A DNA stretch of 64,000 nucleotides from Agriotes lineatus (GCA_940337035.1 OW679202.1:18823200-18887199); one strand, 5' to 3'. Shown: positions 22,776 through 35,197, counted from the first letter of the stretch. Numbers and translations are program-made. Notes: generated from the letters alone by a model not told the origin.

Positions 22776-23839
22776 TGTGTACCCTGGAATGTCTTCAAAA
22801 AAGGAAAGGAAATGGGCGCCAGAAATCAAAAGATTTCAAATAATAAGAGAAAATAAACTACAAATGACTGACGTTTAATTAATAGATAATAAAAAATCTT
22901 GAAGTGTCAGTAATAATTAATCAGGATAATTAAAATGCAAATAATGTGATAACAAAGTTGTGTACGTTAACTGAAGGTTGCGACACGCATAAAATCAAGA
23001 ACCCCTTTCGGGTTATTTTAATAACTTTAACAACACATTATTCTTGGGTAAGCTTATCACAGTCATTTAATAAAACCTTCTGTTAGGCTATTGAAAATAA
23101 AAAAGCGTGACTGTATCTTTTACAGAGGGTCAATACACATCAAAATAGCAACTTTAAATACTGAGCATAATTAAATATAAACATAAAAATTTAAATGTAA
23201 AAAGCAAGAGCATGTATGAAATTGAACATTACATATTAATAATTGTATAAATGTAAAATCCAGGCATTGAAGATAATTTGAGATTTAATCCCGGGAGTAG
23301 CACTAACTAACCTCAAAACATAAGCTGGACGTGAACTCCGTGGATGCGCCGAAAATTGCTGCGGAAGCATCCTCAAAAGGCAGCAAATACGCCGAACCCA
23401 GCAGGTGTCGAAAATGCCATAAGGCAAGCGCCTTGGCCTCCGAGATAAACTCGTGGTTGAAATTGGTAATTAAGAGCTAAGAAAAAATGTAATTACTATG
23501 CGAATAACAAAACAGAAAAGCGCAATCGTACCTGATCATAATCAGCCCTTAGGAACACACTGCGCATTGAAATTGGTTGAGCGCACGTAATTTGACTTGA
23601 ACAAACATAATTTAACCACGCCGGTCACGGCGGGCCAAAAATAGCAAGTGCGAGGTACGAACAATTCGTTCCCAAAGTAAGACTTGCACTCTGATAAGAG
23701 ATAGCGCGGGAATTGCGCTGGTTTGGAAAATTTAAGAATTTGAAATACAAAGGATTTATAATTCAAATAAAATTATACAGGTTAGGCCTGAAATAATTGG
23801 ATAAATGGCGAAACAATTAGGCGAAGCCAAAAAATTGTT

Positions 23840-23990
23840 TCACCTTTAGGGGTTGAATTTCGAAATATCCTTCCTTATTCCTTGTATACATCATAAAGGG
23901 AACCTTTGTGCAAAATTTCAGCTTTGTAGGTCCAAGGATTTGGGCTGTGCGTTGATGAGTCGGTTAGCGAGTCAGGACTTTTTTTTATAT
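23840..23990 (+). repeat. Interspersed repeat tail
   Basis: TTTCACCTTTAGGGGTTGAA followed by a block ending GGGCTGTGCGTTGATGAGTC and a T/TA-rich tail. This layout recurs in many invertebrate genomes. The MITE at 23992 begins in its TA-rich tail. Confidence 0.45.
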
Positions 23991-23991
23991 A

Positions 23992-24551
23992 TACAGGGTG
24001 TAGAAATGATTTATGCACCATAGGGTTTTCAATAGTAATTTCTTTATATGAAAAGATCTGCTTTCCTGATTATTTTAGAGCAAACTTATAAATACGTTGT
24101 TTGTAGAGCAAACAATTCTGCATCCATTTATGCCATAATTTTTGTCATTTTACGTCAGAAAACATAATAATGAAAGAAACTAGAATTATCATTTTTTCAA
24201 AAATCAGTGCAAATTGTGAAGTGGTGGTATGCTGGAATCAGATCAGGTGCAATAAGTGCCATGGTTGACGGTACATTTGACAGATGCAAACAAATCAACA
24301 GCAGACTAATTTGTTGATGCTTTGAGATGCTTTAATAATTTCAAGGTTCCACTGATTTGTCTAAAAATGGTAATTTTATTTCTTTAAATTTTCGGTTTTC
24401 CGAAATGTAAAATGACATTATGCTGGCATAAATAGATACAGAATGTTTTCTCTACAAGTTTGCTCTAAAATAATTAGGGAAGCAAATATTTTCATATGAA
24501 AAAATTACCATTGAAAACCCTATGGTGAGTAAAGCATTTCTACACCCTGTA
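23992..24551. mobile_element. MITE with ~100-bp TIRs and TA target sites
   Basis: Left arm TA-CAGGGTGTAGAAATG starting 23992; the right arm ending at 24551 is its inverse. Similarity runs about 100 bases (ACCATAGGGTTTTCAATRGT, then TTATTTTAGAGCAAACTT). Flanking TA dinucleotides indicate Tc1/mariner/IS630 mobilisation. No transposase fragment recognised in the ~360-base centre. Confidence 0.85.
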
Positions 24552-25079
24552 TAAGAAGATTCATGTTGAACGTGGAGATATTAACTCCAAGAATGACTAC
24601 ATCGAAGTCGGCTGCACAGTAAAGATCGAATGCTACCTTAGACACCTGTAGCTCCAGCGCAGCTCCTTTCTTTGTATGCGACAGCGTCCTCGAGGTGAAA
24701 GGGCAGGTTCGTAGGTGGCCACCTGAAAAACGATAGGAATTGCGAAACAGTGGGCTTAGCGAAGGGAATCAAATGGAAATCGACGTTGTAGAACTGCTTG
24801 TAGTTGGGAGGCAGTGCCGGCGGGATGGAATTGGCTCAATAACCTTGTCAACTGCAGAGCAATGCCGGCCCTCCGGAAAAAACTTTCCTATTAAAGTTTC
24901 AAACGTCTTAAAATTCCATACCAGTCATCACATTAAGCCTATAGGTACACGAGATCACAATGAAATGCAATTGTATAAGCAAACTCAGCCTAAACTCTAT
25001 GAGATGTTACTATCAACTGTACAAGAATGTGCGAGTGTTTATTTATGTGAGCAAATTAAAGTACTCTGAGAGCGATATA

Positions 25080-25695
25080 AAATGGAAATCATTCAAGAAG
25101 TTTATAAAGAGCTACCAGGCTACAGAGAGGAAGTAAAGAAAGGAGTGAAGAACAAAAACAAAGCATAATGAAACAATAAATCGCTGAACACTGAACGTAA
25201 TCTTAGAAGTACTGAACTGATGACGTGTTTGTCGATAGTGTGGATAGTGCAAACGGGGAAAAGATTATCTCCGTGGTATAAGCTGTAGGAAATGCGATTT
25301 GGTTTTAATCTGGAGAGCTAGATGATCGACGCATGCCATCGGCTGGTGAATAAAGAAGGGCGACCTTCTCAAACTCGAGCTACTATTATGAAATTTGTTC
25401 GACGTCTGGACAAAGATGAATTTATTAATAAAAAGAAAATCAAGAGGAATCTAAAAAAAGCGACTTGCATGAAGACTATAGGAAGCTTGTCCATCAAGTT
25501 AATTATATTTACGTAAACGAATCTCTTACGTCCTTCAACCGATTATCGTTTGCTAAAGCTACGGATTTCAAAATACAAAAGAACATACAATTGTTGTGGA
25601 CAAGAAATAGTAACATTTACGAGTTTATGCGAGCTAATGAAGAGAGCAAAGTGTTTAATATGAAATCTGTTAAAGACTTTACCGATGTCAACTAG
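25080..25695 (+). pseudogene. LINE ORF1 remnant (coiled-coil/RRM type)
   Basis: The segment around 25322-25695 in two overlapping frames reads DACHRLVNKEGRPSQTRATI, then VKFVRRLDKDEF-like, YVNESLTSFNRLSFAKA, KNIQLLWTRNSNIYEF and KSVKDFTDVN. This order is the RRM/C-terminal domain of ORF1 proteins of CR1-group LINEs (CHRLG..., NENLT..., FLWTKNGxIYxR). A frameshift near 25490 splits it. The upstream part (24740-25250) is open in places and may be the N-terminal coiled coil, but I could not confirm that. ORF2 of the same element starts just after it. Confidence 0.6.
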
Positions 25696-25729
25696 AGTGA
25701 AAACTCTTATTATTTATTATCAGAACGTA

Positions 25730-27780
25730 AGGGGTTAAAAATCCAAAACCGAGACGTTTTAAAACTTTGTGCCCTCTGAAAATTTTGATCTAATTATTTT
25801 ACGGAATCCTGGCTTAATTCATCGCTAGAAAATAATAAAATACTAGACAGTATCTATACAGTATTTTGAAACAACCGCGATTTTTTAAATAGGTGTAAAA
25901 TAAATGGAGGAAGAACTCTTATTGCGATAAAAAATTTGTATGCTGTTACTCGGGTTCAATATGGAAACTATTCTCGGCGAACTATGGGTGCGCGTTCAAA
26001 TTGGCAGTGAAATTTTCTACGTGTGTGCTATCTATATTCCGGTGTCTAGACTACCCAAATATGAAATATTTTATAATAAGTTATTAATAATTTAGAGCGC
26101 TGTTATTCGAAAGAGATCTGTTGATAGTTAGTGATTTTAATATACCTACGCTATATCCTCAAATTGTAGATAGTGTAGAAAATAACATTGATCGAGAATT
26201 TCAGGCATTTATTAATTTCTTAAACTTATCACAATTTAAAACCATATTAAATCATAGCGATAGGATACTTGATTTTGTGTTGTCAAATGTACAACTGTTA
26301 GTCTGCAGGTCGCAGGACCCATTTGTACCCATGGACGGTCATCACCTAGCGCTACAATGTTTCGTTCAAAGCGCAAATATTTACTACGTACAATTATTAA
26401 AAAGTTGATTTTCTAAAACTGTATTTAATATTAAAAAATTCCAACTGGAAGATTTTAATGGAGTACACAAATGTAAACGAGGCAGTAGATCGGTTTTATG
26501 CACTCTTATTATGCACTGGATAATTCAATTCCAAATTCAATTGCAAAATTTCCGGTTTGGTTTAAAAATTCTATAAACAGGAATATAGCCAGAAAGTCAC
26601 AACTACGCAGAGAATTAAAATATAACAATCAAAATGCTCAGTTAACATAAGAATTTAAACTACTTAGGAAGGAAATCAAACTCAAAATAAATGTAGAATA
26701 TAAAAACTATTTCACTTTAATGGATGAAAACATTAAAAATAATACTAGCAAATTTTGGTAGTTTATTAAAACAAAGAAAAAAACGAACGTTATAGCTAAC
26801 AATATGCATATAAACAATGCACCATTAAAAACTGACTTAGAAATTGCTAATGTTTTCGCTAGAAATTTTGAGTTCGTTTTTTTGCAACATACTACTCAAT
26901 ATGGTTGTCAGCAAGAAAAAATATAACTTTATTTAATGTTGGTTGTAACAGCCCAGAGTATGTCGAGCAAGAACTAAGATCTTGCAAGTCTAAGAAATCG
27001 ATGGTATCCAACGAAATTCCTATCTACTTTTATAAAGCATGCTCCGAGTTACTTGCAGAATGGATGGCAGTTCTTTTCGATCTTTGTGTAAACACTTGCG
27101 ATTATCCTGATCAGTGGAAAATATCAAAGGTGTGTCCAGTTTTTAAGAGTGGGATAAAACTAATGTTATTAATTACAAACCGATATCTCTCTTACAAGCA
27201 TTTGAAAAGGTATTCTACATTTTTTTCATAAGTTCAACGAATCATTGTTAGTGAGCAACACGGTTTTAAGCCAAAAACATCAACATGTACCAACGTAATA
27301 TCATTTCCGCAGGATATAGCTGATGCTTTGGATAAAAATCAGTATATAGATGCGGTATATACTGATTTTTCCAAGGCATTCGACAGGGTTAACCACGCAA
27401 TACTGTTGAGTAAATTACCAAATTATGGTTTTGATGCTGCACTGATTAAACTCATTGAATCTTATCTGAGTAGTAGATGGTAGACGGTCGTTTATAAGGG
27501 AAGAATACCAGAGAGATATAAGGCTATATCAGGTGTCCCCCTAGGTTTTATTTTAGGGCTTTTACTCGTTTTATTATTCATAAATGACCTTCTGGAGGTC
27601 GTAACGGGATCGGAGTATGCTATATTTGGCGATGATTTTGGCGTGTGATTGACTCAACATTTTCCTGTAAGGAGCTACAGTACGATATTAATAAAATCTT
27701 TCAATGAGTCAACACTAATCTACTATGTTTCAACGTATCTAAATGTTCTAACGTAACTTTTGTACGAAAATAGAGTACGA
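25730..27780 (+). pseudogene. Degraded LINE ORF2 (endonuclease and RT), CR1-group
   Basis: Plus-strand fragments in order: endonuclease start (IYYQNVRGLK near 25735), endonuclease body (26121-26408, IVSDFNIP and DRILDFVLSN), the linker before RT (26560-26900), RT block 1 (26905-27231, IPIYFYKACSE...WKISKVCPVFKSG), RT palm (near 27360, YTDFSKAFDRVNHAILLSKL), and SGVPLGFILG...LFINDLLEVV near 27550. The YADD box is mutated (FGDDFGV). Numerous stops and frameshifts. The thumb is cut off near 27780, where a small inverted-repeat element begins. Sister copy at 50-54.4 kb. Confidence 0.75.
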
Positions 27781-27786
27781 GTACTA

Positions 27787-27953
27787 TCAACTATCATGCT
27801 ATTTTTTGGGTATTTTGCCACACTAAAAAATTATATTGTATATATTAGTTAATGTTGATAACGGAAGTAGATTTGTTTTCCGAAACGTTCATGTTTCAAT
27901 ATTTTTCACTTTGTATTGTGGCGAAATACTCAAAAAAATAGCATAATATCAAC
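27787..27953. mobile_element. Small inverted-repeat element, ~37-bp arms
   Basis: Left arm ATCAACTATCATGCTATTTT (27787) and right arm its inverse ending 27953 (AAAATAGCATAATATCAACC), extending through the GTATTTTGCCACA / TGTGGCGAAATAC pair. The loop is about 95 bases. It truncates the LINE at 25.7-27.8 kb. Confidence 0.6.
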
Positions 27954-28060
27954 CAGTGGCGTAACTTGGTACCTGCAGACCCCGCTGCCGTGGGAGGGCT
28001 CTGAGCCCTAGGGGGCCCAAAAGGCCCTCTAATTTTCTTTTTCTTTCATTCAATAAAAGC
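27954..28060. mobile_element. Possible hAT-type terminal sequence
   Basis: CAGTGGCGTAACTTGG at 27954 followed by GC-rich GGGGGCCC-containing sequence resembles the ends of some hAT transposons (CAGTGGCGTAACTA...). The matching opposite terminus was not found, so the element length is unknown. Confidence 0.35.
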
Positions 28061-28064
28061 AAGC

Positions 28065-29125
28065 AGGAAAAATCTTCCTAATTTTATTTTTATCATAATA
28101 GGATGCCACGCAAATAGCAAAAGTAGCTTTGAATTGCCGGCGTTTAAATTCAAGCTGACATAGATTGTTTTGTAATATGGGGCATAGGGTAATGAAAGTG
28201 TCGAATTTCCTGGAGTCGTAAGGCTGATTTAAGTTGATGTAATACCGCCTGTATTGTAAGAATACTATAATTTAACATGATCATTAAATGTTGCATTTAT
28301 GGATTGTTTTGACGCTTATCCCTATCCTCATTCTGTTAGCAGCAGAGTTGCCAACTGTACCGTAATTACCTCATTCGTAATCCGTAAGTACTTTACGAAC
28401 TACTATCCCGTAGAGGCGAAAAAAAAACGCCACGATTGACAATATGTCCATTATTGTTTACATTTGTGCATTTTAACTTTGTGAATAGTGAAGTTTTGAT
28501 TTTTTTAGTAGACATTGGACAGTTTCAATTATAAATACGTTATTTTTCTTTTGTTTAAATATTGGCGCATGTGTCGAACCAGTAATTACTCAACCAATTG
28601 CGTTACGTTCATTACCCTGTGCATAACCACAACTTGGTGATTAATGATACAGTTAAAGGTGTAAGAGAAATTGAATCTTTTTTTTGCTACTGCTCAAAAC
28701 ATATACACATTTTTTGGATTAAGTATAAATCGGTGGGATCTTTTAAGTTCCATTACGAGCGCATCCGTTACGAAATTAAAGAAACTTAACCTTATACGAT
28801 GGTCTTCCAGAACTCAAACTCTGACCGCAATTGAATTACGTTTTTAATATATTACTGATACTCTGAATAAAACAATATTAACAAAAAAAAAGAAAGAATT
28901 CGATGACGAGAGAAAAATTCTAACCAGCGTCGATAATTTTGAATTTGTGATTCTTTGTGTTTTAGTGAATAACAATTTGGGGGAATTTGACATCACTTCA
29001 AAAATGCTATAGAATCCACACACGGACTTGATGAAAACAACAACCTGTATCATAAAACCTCTAGAATATTTACAGAAATATCGACGTGAGTACCTCAGTT
29101 TTGAATTAGAAGCAACCAATTTAGC
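28065..29125. other. No recognisable gene
   Basis: AT-rich, short open frames only. Confidence 0.4.
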
Positions 29126-29129
29126 CAAC

Positions 29130-29500
29130 TTTTTTACTTTGGCGCGGCCAGATTCTCGACATCTGAACCATTTTCGAATTTCAACTCCATTATTATTGTA
29201 ATAATTAGTACTTGGAATGCGCAACTTTGCACTAATCCAAATGACTTCAAATATGTTAAAATAAATGATATTACCATGGTTAAGGTTGAAAAATGCGCAC
29301 GCTGTATATAATGTAAGTTATTTGAAAAACAAAATATAGATGTGTTTGATAGAAACAATCACGGAATAAAATATTTGGAGAAAAAGTACAGTTACACCTG
29401 AGATTACGTATTAGATTGTATTCATTACATTACTGTATACAGTTGTTAATTATTTATACTGTGATACATGAAAATGAAGAAAATATAAGTTATATACTGT
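29130..29500 (+). repeat. Composite repeat: one satellite monomer plus conserved 3' flank
   Basis: Starts with one ~145-bp monomer (TCTGAACCATTTTCGAATTT, AATAATTAGTACTTGGAATG) and continues with about 270 bases nearly collinear with 43604-43882, ending at the same GTTATATA. The shared flank shows that the monomers belong to a defined mobile unit. Confidence 0.7.
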
Positions 29501-29501
29501 T

Positions 29502-29820
29502 TGAGACTTTCGCGGTTACTCGAACTCAGTTCTTAGTGCGACTTTCACTCTGATGATGCAAGCTTCAAGGTCTTGTGAAACGTTAGTCAATATGGATTCA
29601 CAAACAGCAACAAGGCCAAATCTGCCTAAGTATCCTTGTTCTCAAGATACTCAAACAACACGAGCCACCAAAGAGCATGGCCATCGCGCGGGTTTTGCTC
29701 GAGTTCACAAGATGCAAGGCACATTAAGCCAGAGAATGCTGGGTGTTCATCTACAAAGACTACGCGGTCTAAGCCGAAATTCTATGTTCTATGCACTGAT
29801 TGAGTACTGCTGACATTAAA
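29502..29820 (+). mobile_element. Penelope-like element terminal fragment (pLTR)
   Basis: About 300 bases that match, on the other strand, the region downstream of the Penelope endonuclease at 48.44-48.72 kb. It contains a hammerhead-type motif and then an ORF-like stretch (MMQASRSCETLVNMDSQ...) found in both copies. No RT or endonuclease sequence accompanies it, so it is a solo terminal piece. Confidence 0.7.
29544..29590 (+). ncRNA. Hammerhead ribozyme motif, degenerate stem I
   Basis: CTGATGA (29550-29556), stem II CAAG/CTTG, then GAAA (29577-29580), CGTT and AGTCAA. The catalytic core is intact, and the very short ACGT stem III is typical of Penelope-associated type I hammerheads, thought to act as dimers. 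Stem I (TTCACT/AGTCAA) has a mismatch here, unlike the copy at 48.65 kb. Confidence 0.65.
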
Positions 29821-30222
29821 TTGTTTTCCAGAGATTTTTTTCAAAGGAACAAGATTTCTTCGATTCTTTGGAAACTATATAAAAATTGCTCATTCCAATG
29901 CTAAATTCTAAAACTAATTTCTATTTCAATGTCATTATTATTTTTTATAATTACTTATTATTGTCTTATAATTAAAAAAGAACGAATTTAAGGTTTTTGT
30001 CGGATACTAAAGAAACATATTGTTTTACAATTTATTTGAAAACTTGGTGTACATAATTTTAATTTTAAATTATGTATTTACTTATTTTCAATTTTAAGTA
30101 ACGCATAAATGTCTTCCTATTAGGTTAAACACGTTCATTAAAATAACATAAATTTCACAAGGACACAAAATTAGCAAAAGGAAATAAAACAATAACTACA
30201 TAAGTAAAAACATTCACCAAAA

Positions 30223-31232
30223 TCACAAAAATTGTTTAAAATGCTGCCCCTGCTTTTCAACACACAGTAGCGCACGACGAATCCAATTTCTCGAGACTTG
30301 CGGAAAGTGTTCTCGCAAGTCCTCTGTAGCAACTTTGATTCGATGGCGCACCTTATCAACGGTATCAACTTCAGTTGCATGTACCCGGTCTTTCAGGCAT
30401 CCCCATAAGAAGAAGTAAAGTGGGTTGAGATCAGGGCTGCGTGGGGGCAATTGAATAAATCCACCCCGGCCGATCCACCTTTGCGGAAAGGTATAATCTA
30501 GATAATATTTTACAGGACGACTAAAATATGATAGACAGCCATCATGCATAAACCACAGGTTATGTCGCACAACCAATGGAACATCTTCTAGAAGTCCTGG
30601 TAAAATTTCTTGTAAAAAATGCAAGTAAGAATCGCTATTGAATCGCGCCGGCAATTCGAAGGCCCTATTAAGGTGTCGTTCACAGTTCCAGCCCATAAAT
30701 TTAAACTGAAACATTGCTGAAAGTTACTTTGGCGAATCGCATGAGGATTATCATCAGCTCATGTGTGAGCATTGTACCAGTACCAGTATGTTTGTTGGAA
30801 AACCTGCTTCTGCTTCCGTACAAAACAGCTGCCGCAACGGATAATCGTTGGGAGTAAGTCCTTGTACCTTTTGGAAATAAAAAGGGTTCAAACAGTTCAT
30901 CTTCAATGCATAACAAACAAAGTTCTGACCAACATTAGCTTCCTGGGCAATTTGGCGTGTACTAGTTGTCGATTCAGCATCTACCTTTTTCAGTACTTCT
31001 TCTTCGACATCAACCGCGTGTTGATTTGGTCTTTCCCAATCATGACCCTTCTGTGGTTGTAAATTCCTAGTCTCTTTTCCCCTGGAATAACCCGGAGAAA
31101 TGTATTTTCGGAAGAGGTCGGTTTATTTGAAAATTGTTCTAAATACATACGCCTTGCCCGTGCAGCACTTTCATCGGCAGCTCCATAAACCATTATCATG
31201 TCCATGTATTCATCGTTAGTGTAATTTACCAT
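30223..31232 (-). pseudogene. Mariner/IS630-type transposase, broken
   Basis: Minus-strand pieces of a cut-and-paste transposase. The N-terminus at 31232-30990 (MVNYTNDEYMDMIMVYGAAD, then RRMYLEQFSNKPTSSENTF) is the helix-turn-helix region that recruits the TIR. The C-terminal catalytic part at 30714-30223 has WFMHDGCLSYFS (second Asp), YYLDYTFPQRWIGRGGFIQL, PPRSPDLNPLYFFLWG (third acidic position, here Y instead of the usual D) and KDRVHATEVDTVDKVRHRI. The middle with the first Asp is frame-broken. A CACCCTGTATA terminus near 31628-31638 could be its TIR; the partner was not found. Confidence 0.8.
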
Positions 31233-31639
31233 TTTATCCGAACTAATAACTTAATAACACTAATAACAAATCTGATGTATTCAAATTTACTGAAATGTCA
31301 ATTTGGCACTTTCCTAAATTTCAACGGCAACTTCCCTATTATTTTTTAGTTGCTACAAAAATTATTGGGCATTAAAAGGAAAGATTAAGAAACCGTAATT
31401 TTTATTTTACATTTATTTTAAATCATATTTTAACTAAATGTGGTTCAGTTAACTGAAATATCCCCAATTTAAATTTAAAACATAAATTACCTAGAGAATT
31501 TCCAAACAACTACTTCTTATTTAACTAAGCTTTAACTCGTTGTAACGTTTTAGTTATTGCTATTTTCTAAAAATTTTATTAATCAAAAATGTTTACTTTA
31601 GTCTAAAAATATCCTCCGTAAGTTAGAAATCACCCTGTA

Positions 31640-34600
31640 TAACGAATTATTTCCGGGATTGACTCTGTCATGGTTGAGAAAGAAGAACTTTACCATGGCG
31701 TGGTCCAATCCCGAAAATCTTTTGTTATATACGAAATTACGCCCTGCTACCCAATGATTCCATATAAGGAAAAGTGATGAAATTAATTTCACATGGAAAA
31801 GAGTAACAACGGAGGTATAATTTCTGTTGAAGTCCTTGAATAGAGTACTCCGCCGGGGTAACCATCATACTTTTTTCAACTGTTTAATCTTTTATTGTAG
31901 CAAACGTAATGCCTGAGTTCGGTTTTCGAAAATGTAGGAATGAACGCCACGACTGCTCGGAGAAACATTAGCTTTTCTACAACGATTCTGTTCAGAAGCT
32001 CTTGCAGTTAAATCTTGCTTTGATGAATTTCACCGTCGCAGTCTATTAATAAATAGTCATTTGCATGTTATTTGTACGTAATTCGTCCTTCACATGTCGT
32101 GACACTGGCGTTCCTTGTGCGAGATGTTTTCTCGTGGCACAGATTGTCTCGAAAGGAGATTTTCTCATCAAGCCAACTTTGCAAATATCTGCAACTAGAG
32201 TCGAAGCAAGTTGTTCCTACTCACAAAATAAAGTTTGTCTCGATTGCAAGTTTTGAGCATGTCGTCGAGGAACAAGCCATTGTCTCTGAATATGTGAAGA
32301 CAATCTTCAAGGCGTGCGTCGCCATTGCCGTCACATTTATACAGCAGCCTACTTTGGCTAAGGTTCGCATTTCAACGGCGTAGATGTGTTCAAAGACCTT
32401 TTCTGGTATGCAGATTTGTTTGCACCTTTCGTTGCAAGTAATTTAGCTATTGTAAATATATTCACATCGTGGTTGTTTTCGATAATATCCTTGAATTTGC
32501 CAACATCGCAGTAAGTTGCAGCGAAGGTCTTAACAAGCGAATTAAAAAAGACACGTGTTTGACAATGATACTTTTCAACTTTGATTGCTTTCAGTTGACT
32601 GCAGTTGACATCTCTTATAAATCCAATTCTTGTAGTGCTTACTCGAGCAGTTTCTTCAATTGAACTGAAGTTTGGATTTAAAATTAAGTAACGAGAGCGT
32701 CGTCTTCTACTGGTAGGTGCACCTTCTCCTTTCCAGTTTTCAACAGTGTGGTCTAAAGTAGGGGACTTATCTTGACCTACTAAATTTACCTCCTTATTTC
32801 CAAGTCGGTTTTCTTGAATTATACATTCTGTTGGACTTGATAGATGACTATTTCCTTGCAATTGGTCTGAGGCAGGAAAGTTTTGGTTTCATTTCGGGGT
32901 AATTTCCTTGTCCGTTGTATGAGGGTAAATTGTAGTTTTAGCGGCCGCAATGCACGTTCCACCATCTAGCATCGTTTCGCAGACGTCTACTAATGGCTTT
33001 ACTACTTATGGTAAAAAGTGAAGATTGTTCTCATTTCCATCATCAACTTCGACCATTTTCTTGCTTCTCGCCAGAAGCTCTGCAATCCAGGAGGTTTTAT
33101 CTGATAAAGACCCTGCCTTTTTATTCTCTTCCTGTTCAGTGGTATTACTATCTTCCCATGTTGTACAATCGACCTGAACTGAAGAGATTCTCTCCTTCAA
33201 CAGAGACTTCTGAAGATCGCACTCTGTTTTCCCGCCTGTAGATTGCGAAACACCTTTACTCTCGCTCGGTACAACGAGAAGTGCAAAAAGTATGCTACGG
33301 ATTTCGTTAAGAGACTAGCTTTGGATCAGTACACAAATCCATCTTCAGTAGAACTTGCGACTCCCGCTATCTTTTTTTTCGAAGACATGGCCATCCGCAA
33401 GCAATCTTGACAAAGTAGGAAACGTCTACCCAAATAAAGCAGGCGGGAAGGCTTGTATGTTGGCTATTGCGTAATACTTGGAAACAAGCATTAACATACT
33501 GTTTGACGTTCTTGTGTTTGGTGAAAAAGTTCACTGCGGCGTTCAACAGTGTGCAGGAAAAACCACTGATGGCTTCTTTCGATGTTGGTAGGCCACTTCG
33601 AAGACACTCCGATAGCCAGTAGAAAATGACATTGCTGTAGTGTCTCTCAAACAGCATCTGTACAACCGGCATTTGCTTTGGTTTCCTAAGGTTACTTAAA
33701 ATGCTGTTTGTTGCGTCAATGCAGAGCTTCGTGGCGGAAACTGAGTTCACAGTTTTATACACGCGTAACTGCGAACACGTCCAGTCTCTCTTTTGCTCTT
33801 GCTTAGGTCTTGGTATGTCGTAGCATGTCATACCATATTGTTGGCTGGGTTCTGCATCGAATGTATCCATCAATCTGTAAGCCTCTTCTTTTCTTCATCT
33901 GCAGGGACTCATTCCTCATCTAAGCTTTTCCTTTGGTTTCCAGATAATTTCTGCTTCTTGACGAGCTGTTTGGGCGCAATCGATGAAACTCCTAAACTCT
34001 TCCGGCATATTTATTTATTTATTTTTATTATTAAAACCTCTTCGGAAAAAAAGGGATATTCCTTAATAATTAGTTGTAATTGAACCTGACATTCAGAAGA
34101 CAAATCATTCATCTGAATGTACGTTGGAGCGGTGTCGTGAACCTTATGCTCCTAGTGGGTCTATGCACACGATTGTTTTGTTTTGTTCCAGACTTCTTCG
34201 GAGACTGGTTGACAAACCTTGTAAGGATAACTTGACTAGTTTCTCTGTACAGCGCTTGTATATTTTATAAATTGATTCAATTTCTTGGAAAAACGTAAAG
34301 TTAAAGTCAACGCAAACGCTTTCTTTCCCCTTTTCCCTTTCCATTGCTTCTTCTCCATTCCAATCAGATTCTTCGCACTCCTCTACTTCCTTCGTATGAG
34401 AATCAGACCGCTCTTGTTCTTGGTGGAGGTGTGACGTCAGTTCAGGCAACACGCCTAAGGAATGTAAAATATTGCGTTTATTCTTCTTCACAAATGTATA
34501 CAAGGCCTTTCCTGTAACTTTAAACTCGAGAGATTTACTAAGAGAGTTCCAAATAGCAGTAGTGGGAGCGGCGATACACTTATTGTGATTGGTTACAACA

Positions 34601-34690
34601 TTATCACATTGCAGTAAGATACACTTTTCAATATCATCCACTCGAACAGATGCTTTTCTTCCGACCATTATGTTCTAAGATATCTAAAAC
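31640..34690 (-). mobile_element. ~3-kb DDE-type DNA transposon, copy A
   Basis: Collinear with 43984-46350 plus 48028-48414 (copy B). The left end carries a hairpin: CGGGATTG at 31653 and CAATCCCG at 31708-31715, with TCATGG/CCATGG inside. Coding blocks on the minus strand belong to one large transposase-like protein (separate entry). Against copy B it lacks ~160 bases near 32960 and keeps ~170 bases near 32350 that B has lost. Confidence 0.75.
32050..34668 (-). pseudogene. Large transposase-like protein, copy A
   Basis: Fragments in order. 34668-34144 is an N-terminal domain: VDDIEKCILLQ, then AIWNSLSKSLEFKVTGKALY and KKNKRNILHSLGV, a DNA-binding-like module. 33873-33367 is the core with CIDATNSI (candidate first catalytic Asp), PVVQMLFERHYSN, PTSKEAISGFS (D lost here; copy B has PKEVVSDFS), FTKHKNVKQYVNACFQVL and CFIWVDVSYFVK. 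33200-33006 and 32861-32358 are less conserved parts. This architecture recurs in uncharacterised transposon proteins of aphids, ants and Hydra and has a MULE-like spacing of acidic residues. Many frameshifts and stops. The superfamily is inferred, not proven. Confidence 0.6.
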
Positions 34691-34699
34691 TGGAAGTAT

Positions 34700-35190
34700 G
34701 CTTATATTTTTTAATCATCATCTAAAGATGTATTGTAACACGCAGTATCGTTATTGTAGATGTTGGAAATGTAATATTCCTTGACCGTAGATTACCCAGT
34801 ATTCAGCACATGATTTACGGAGAAGTTATATTTTTCTTATAAACTAATTAAATAATTGTAGGAAACAAAATACAGCTCAAATGAAGCTTCGTAAATTTAA
34901 AAAAGAATGCTATTAAATTATGGGGGGGGGGACTTATTGGTACTATGTTCGTTTTTTTTTTAATAATTTTTATGTGTGTTTGTTATTTGAAAGTAAAACC
35001 TGTTATACACTAAAAAATTGATTTATTGACAAAGTGAAACTTTTGCCAAATGTTTGAGTTTCATTTATCTACTAGGAATCCACGTCGAAAGGAAGCGAAC
35101 CTTTGGACGCACGACATTGGACTGGGAAATTTGGATGCAGAAGTGTTGGTGGCGTGTAAAAAAAGGATGCGCGACAATTGGACGCACTTT
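34700..35190. other. No recognisable gene; short simple tracts
   Basis: Includes a G tract near 34923-34931. Nothing coding. Confidence 0.4.
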
Positions 35191-35197
35191 CCTTTAT

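Noticed and set aside
28598..31062. Several 60-126-codon frames (for example 28844-29224, 30701-30916, 30772-31062)
   Set aside because: They are antisense or off-frame readings of the satellite repeat and the transposase pseudogene.
32065..32383. Plus-strand open frames opposite the DDE transposon (and 44415-44684 in copy B)
   Set aside because: The element codes on the minus strand; the minus-strand reading keeps shared text (KDELRTNNM) in both copies.
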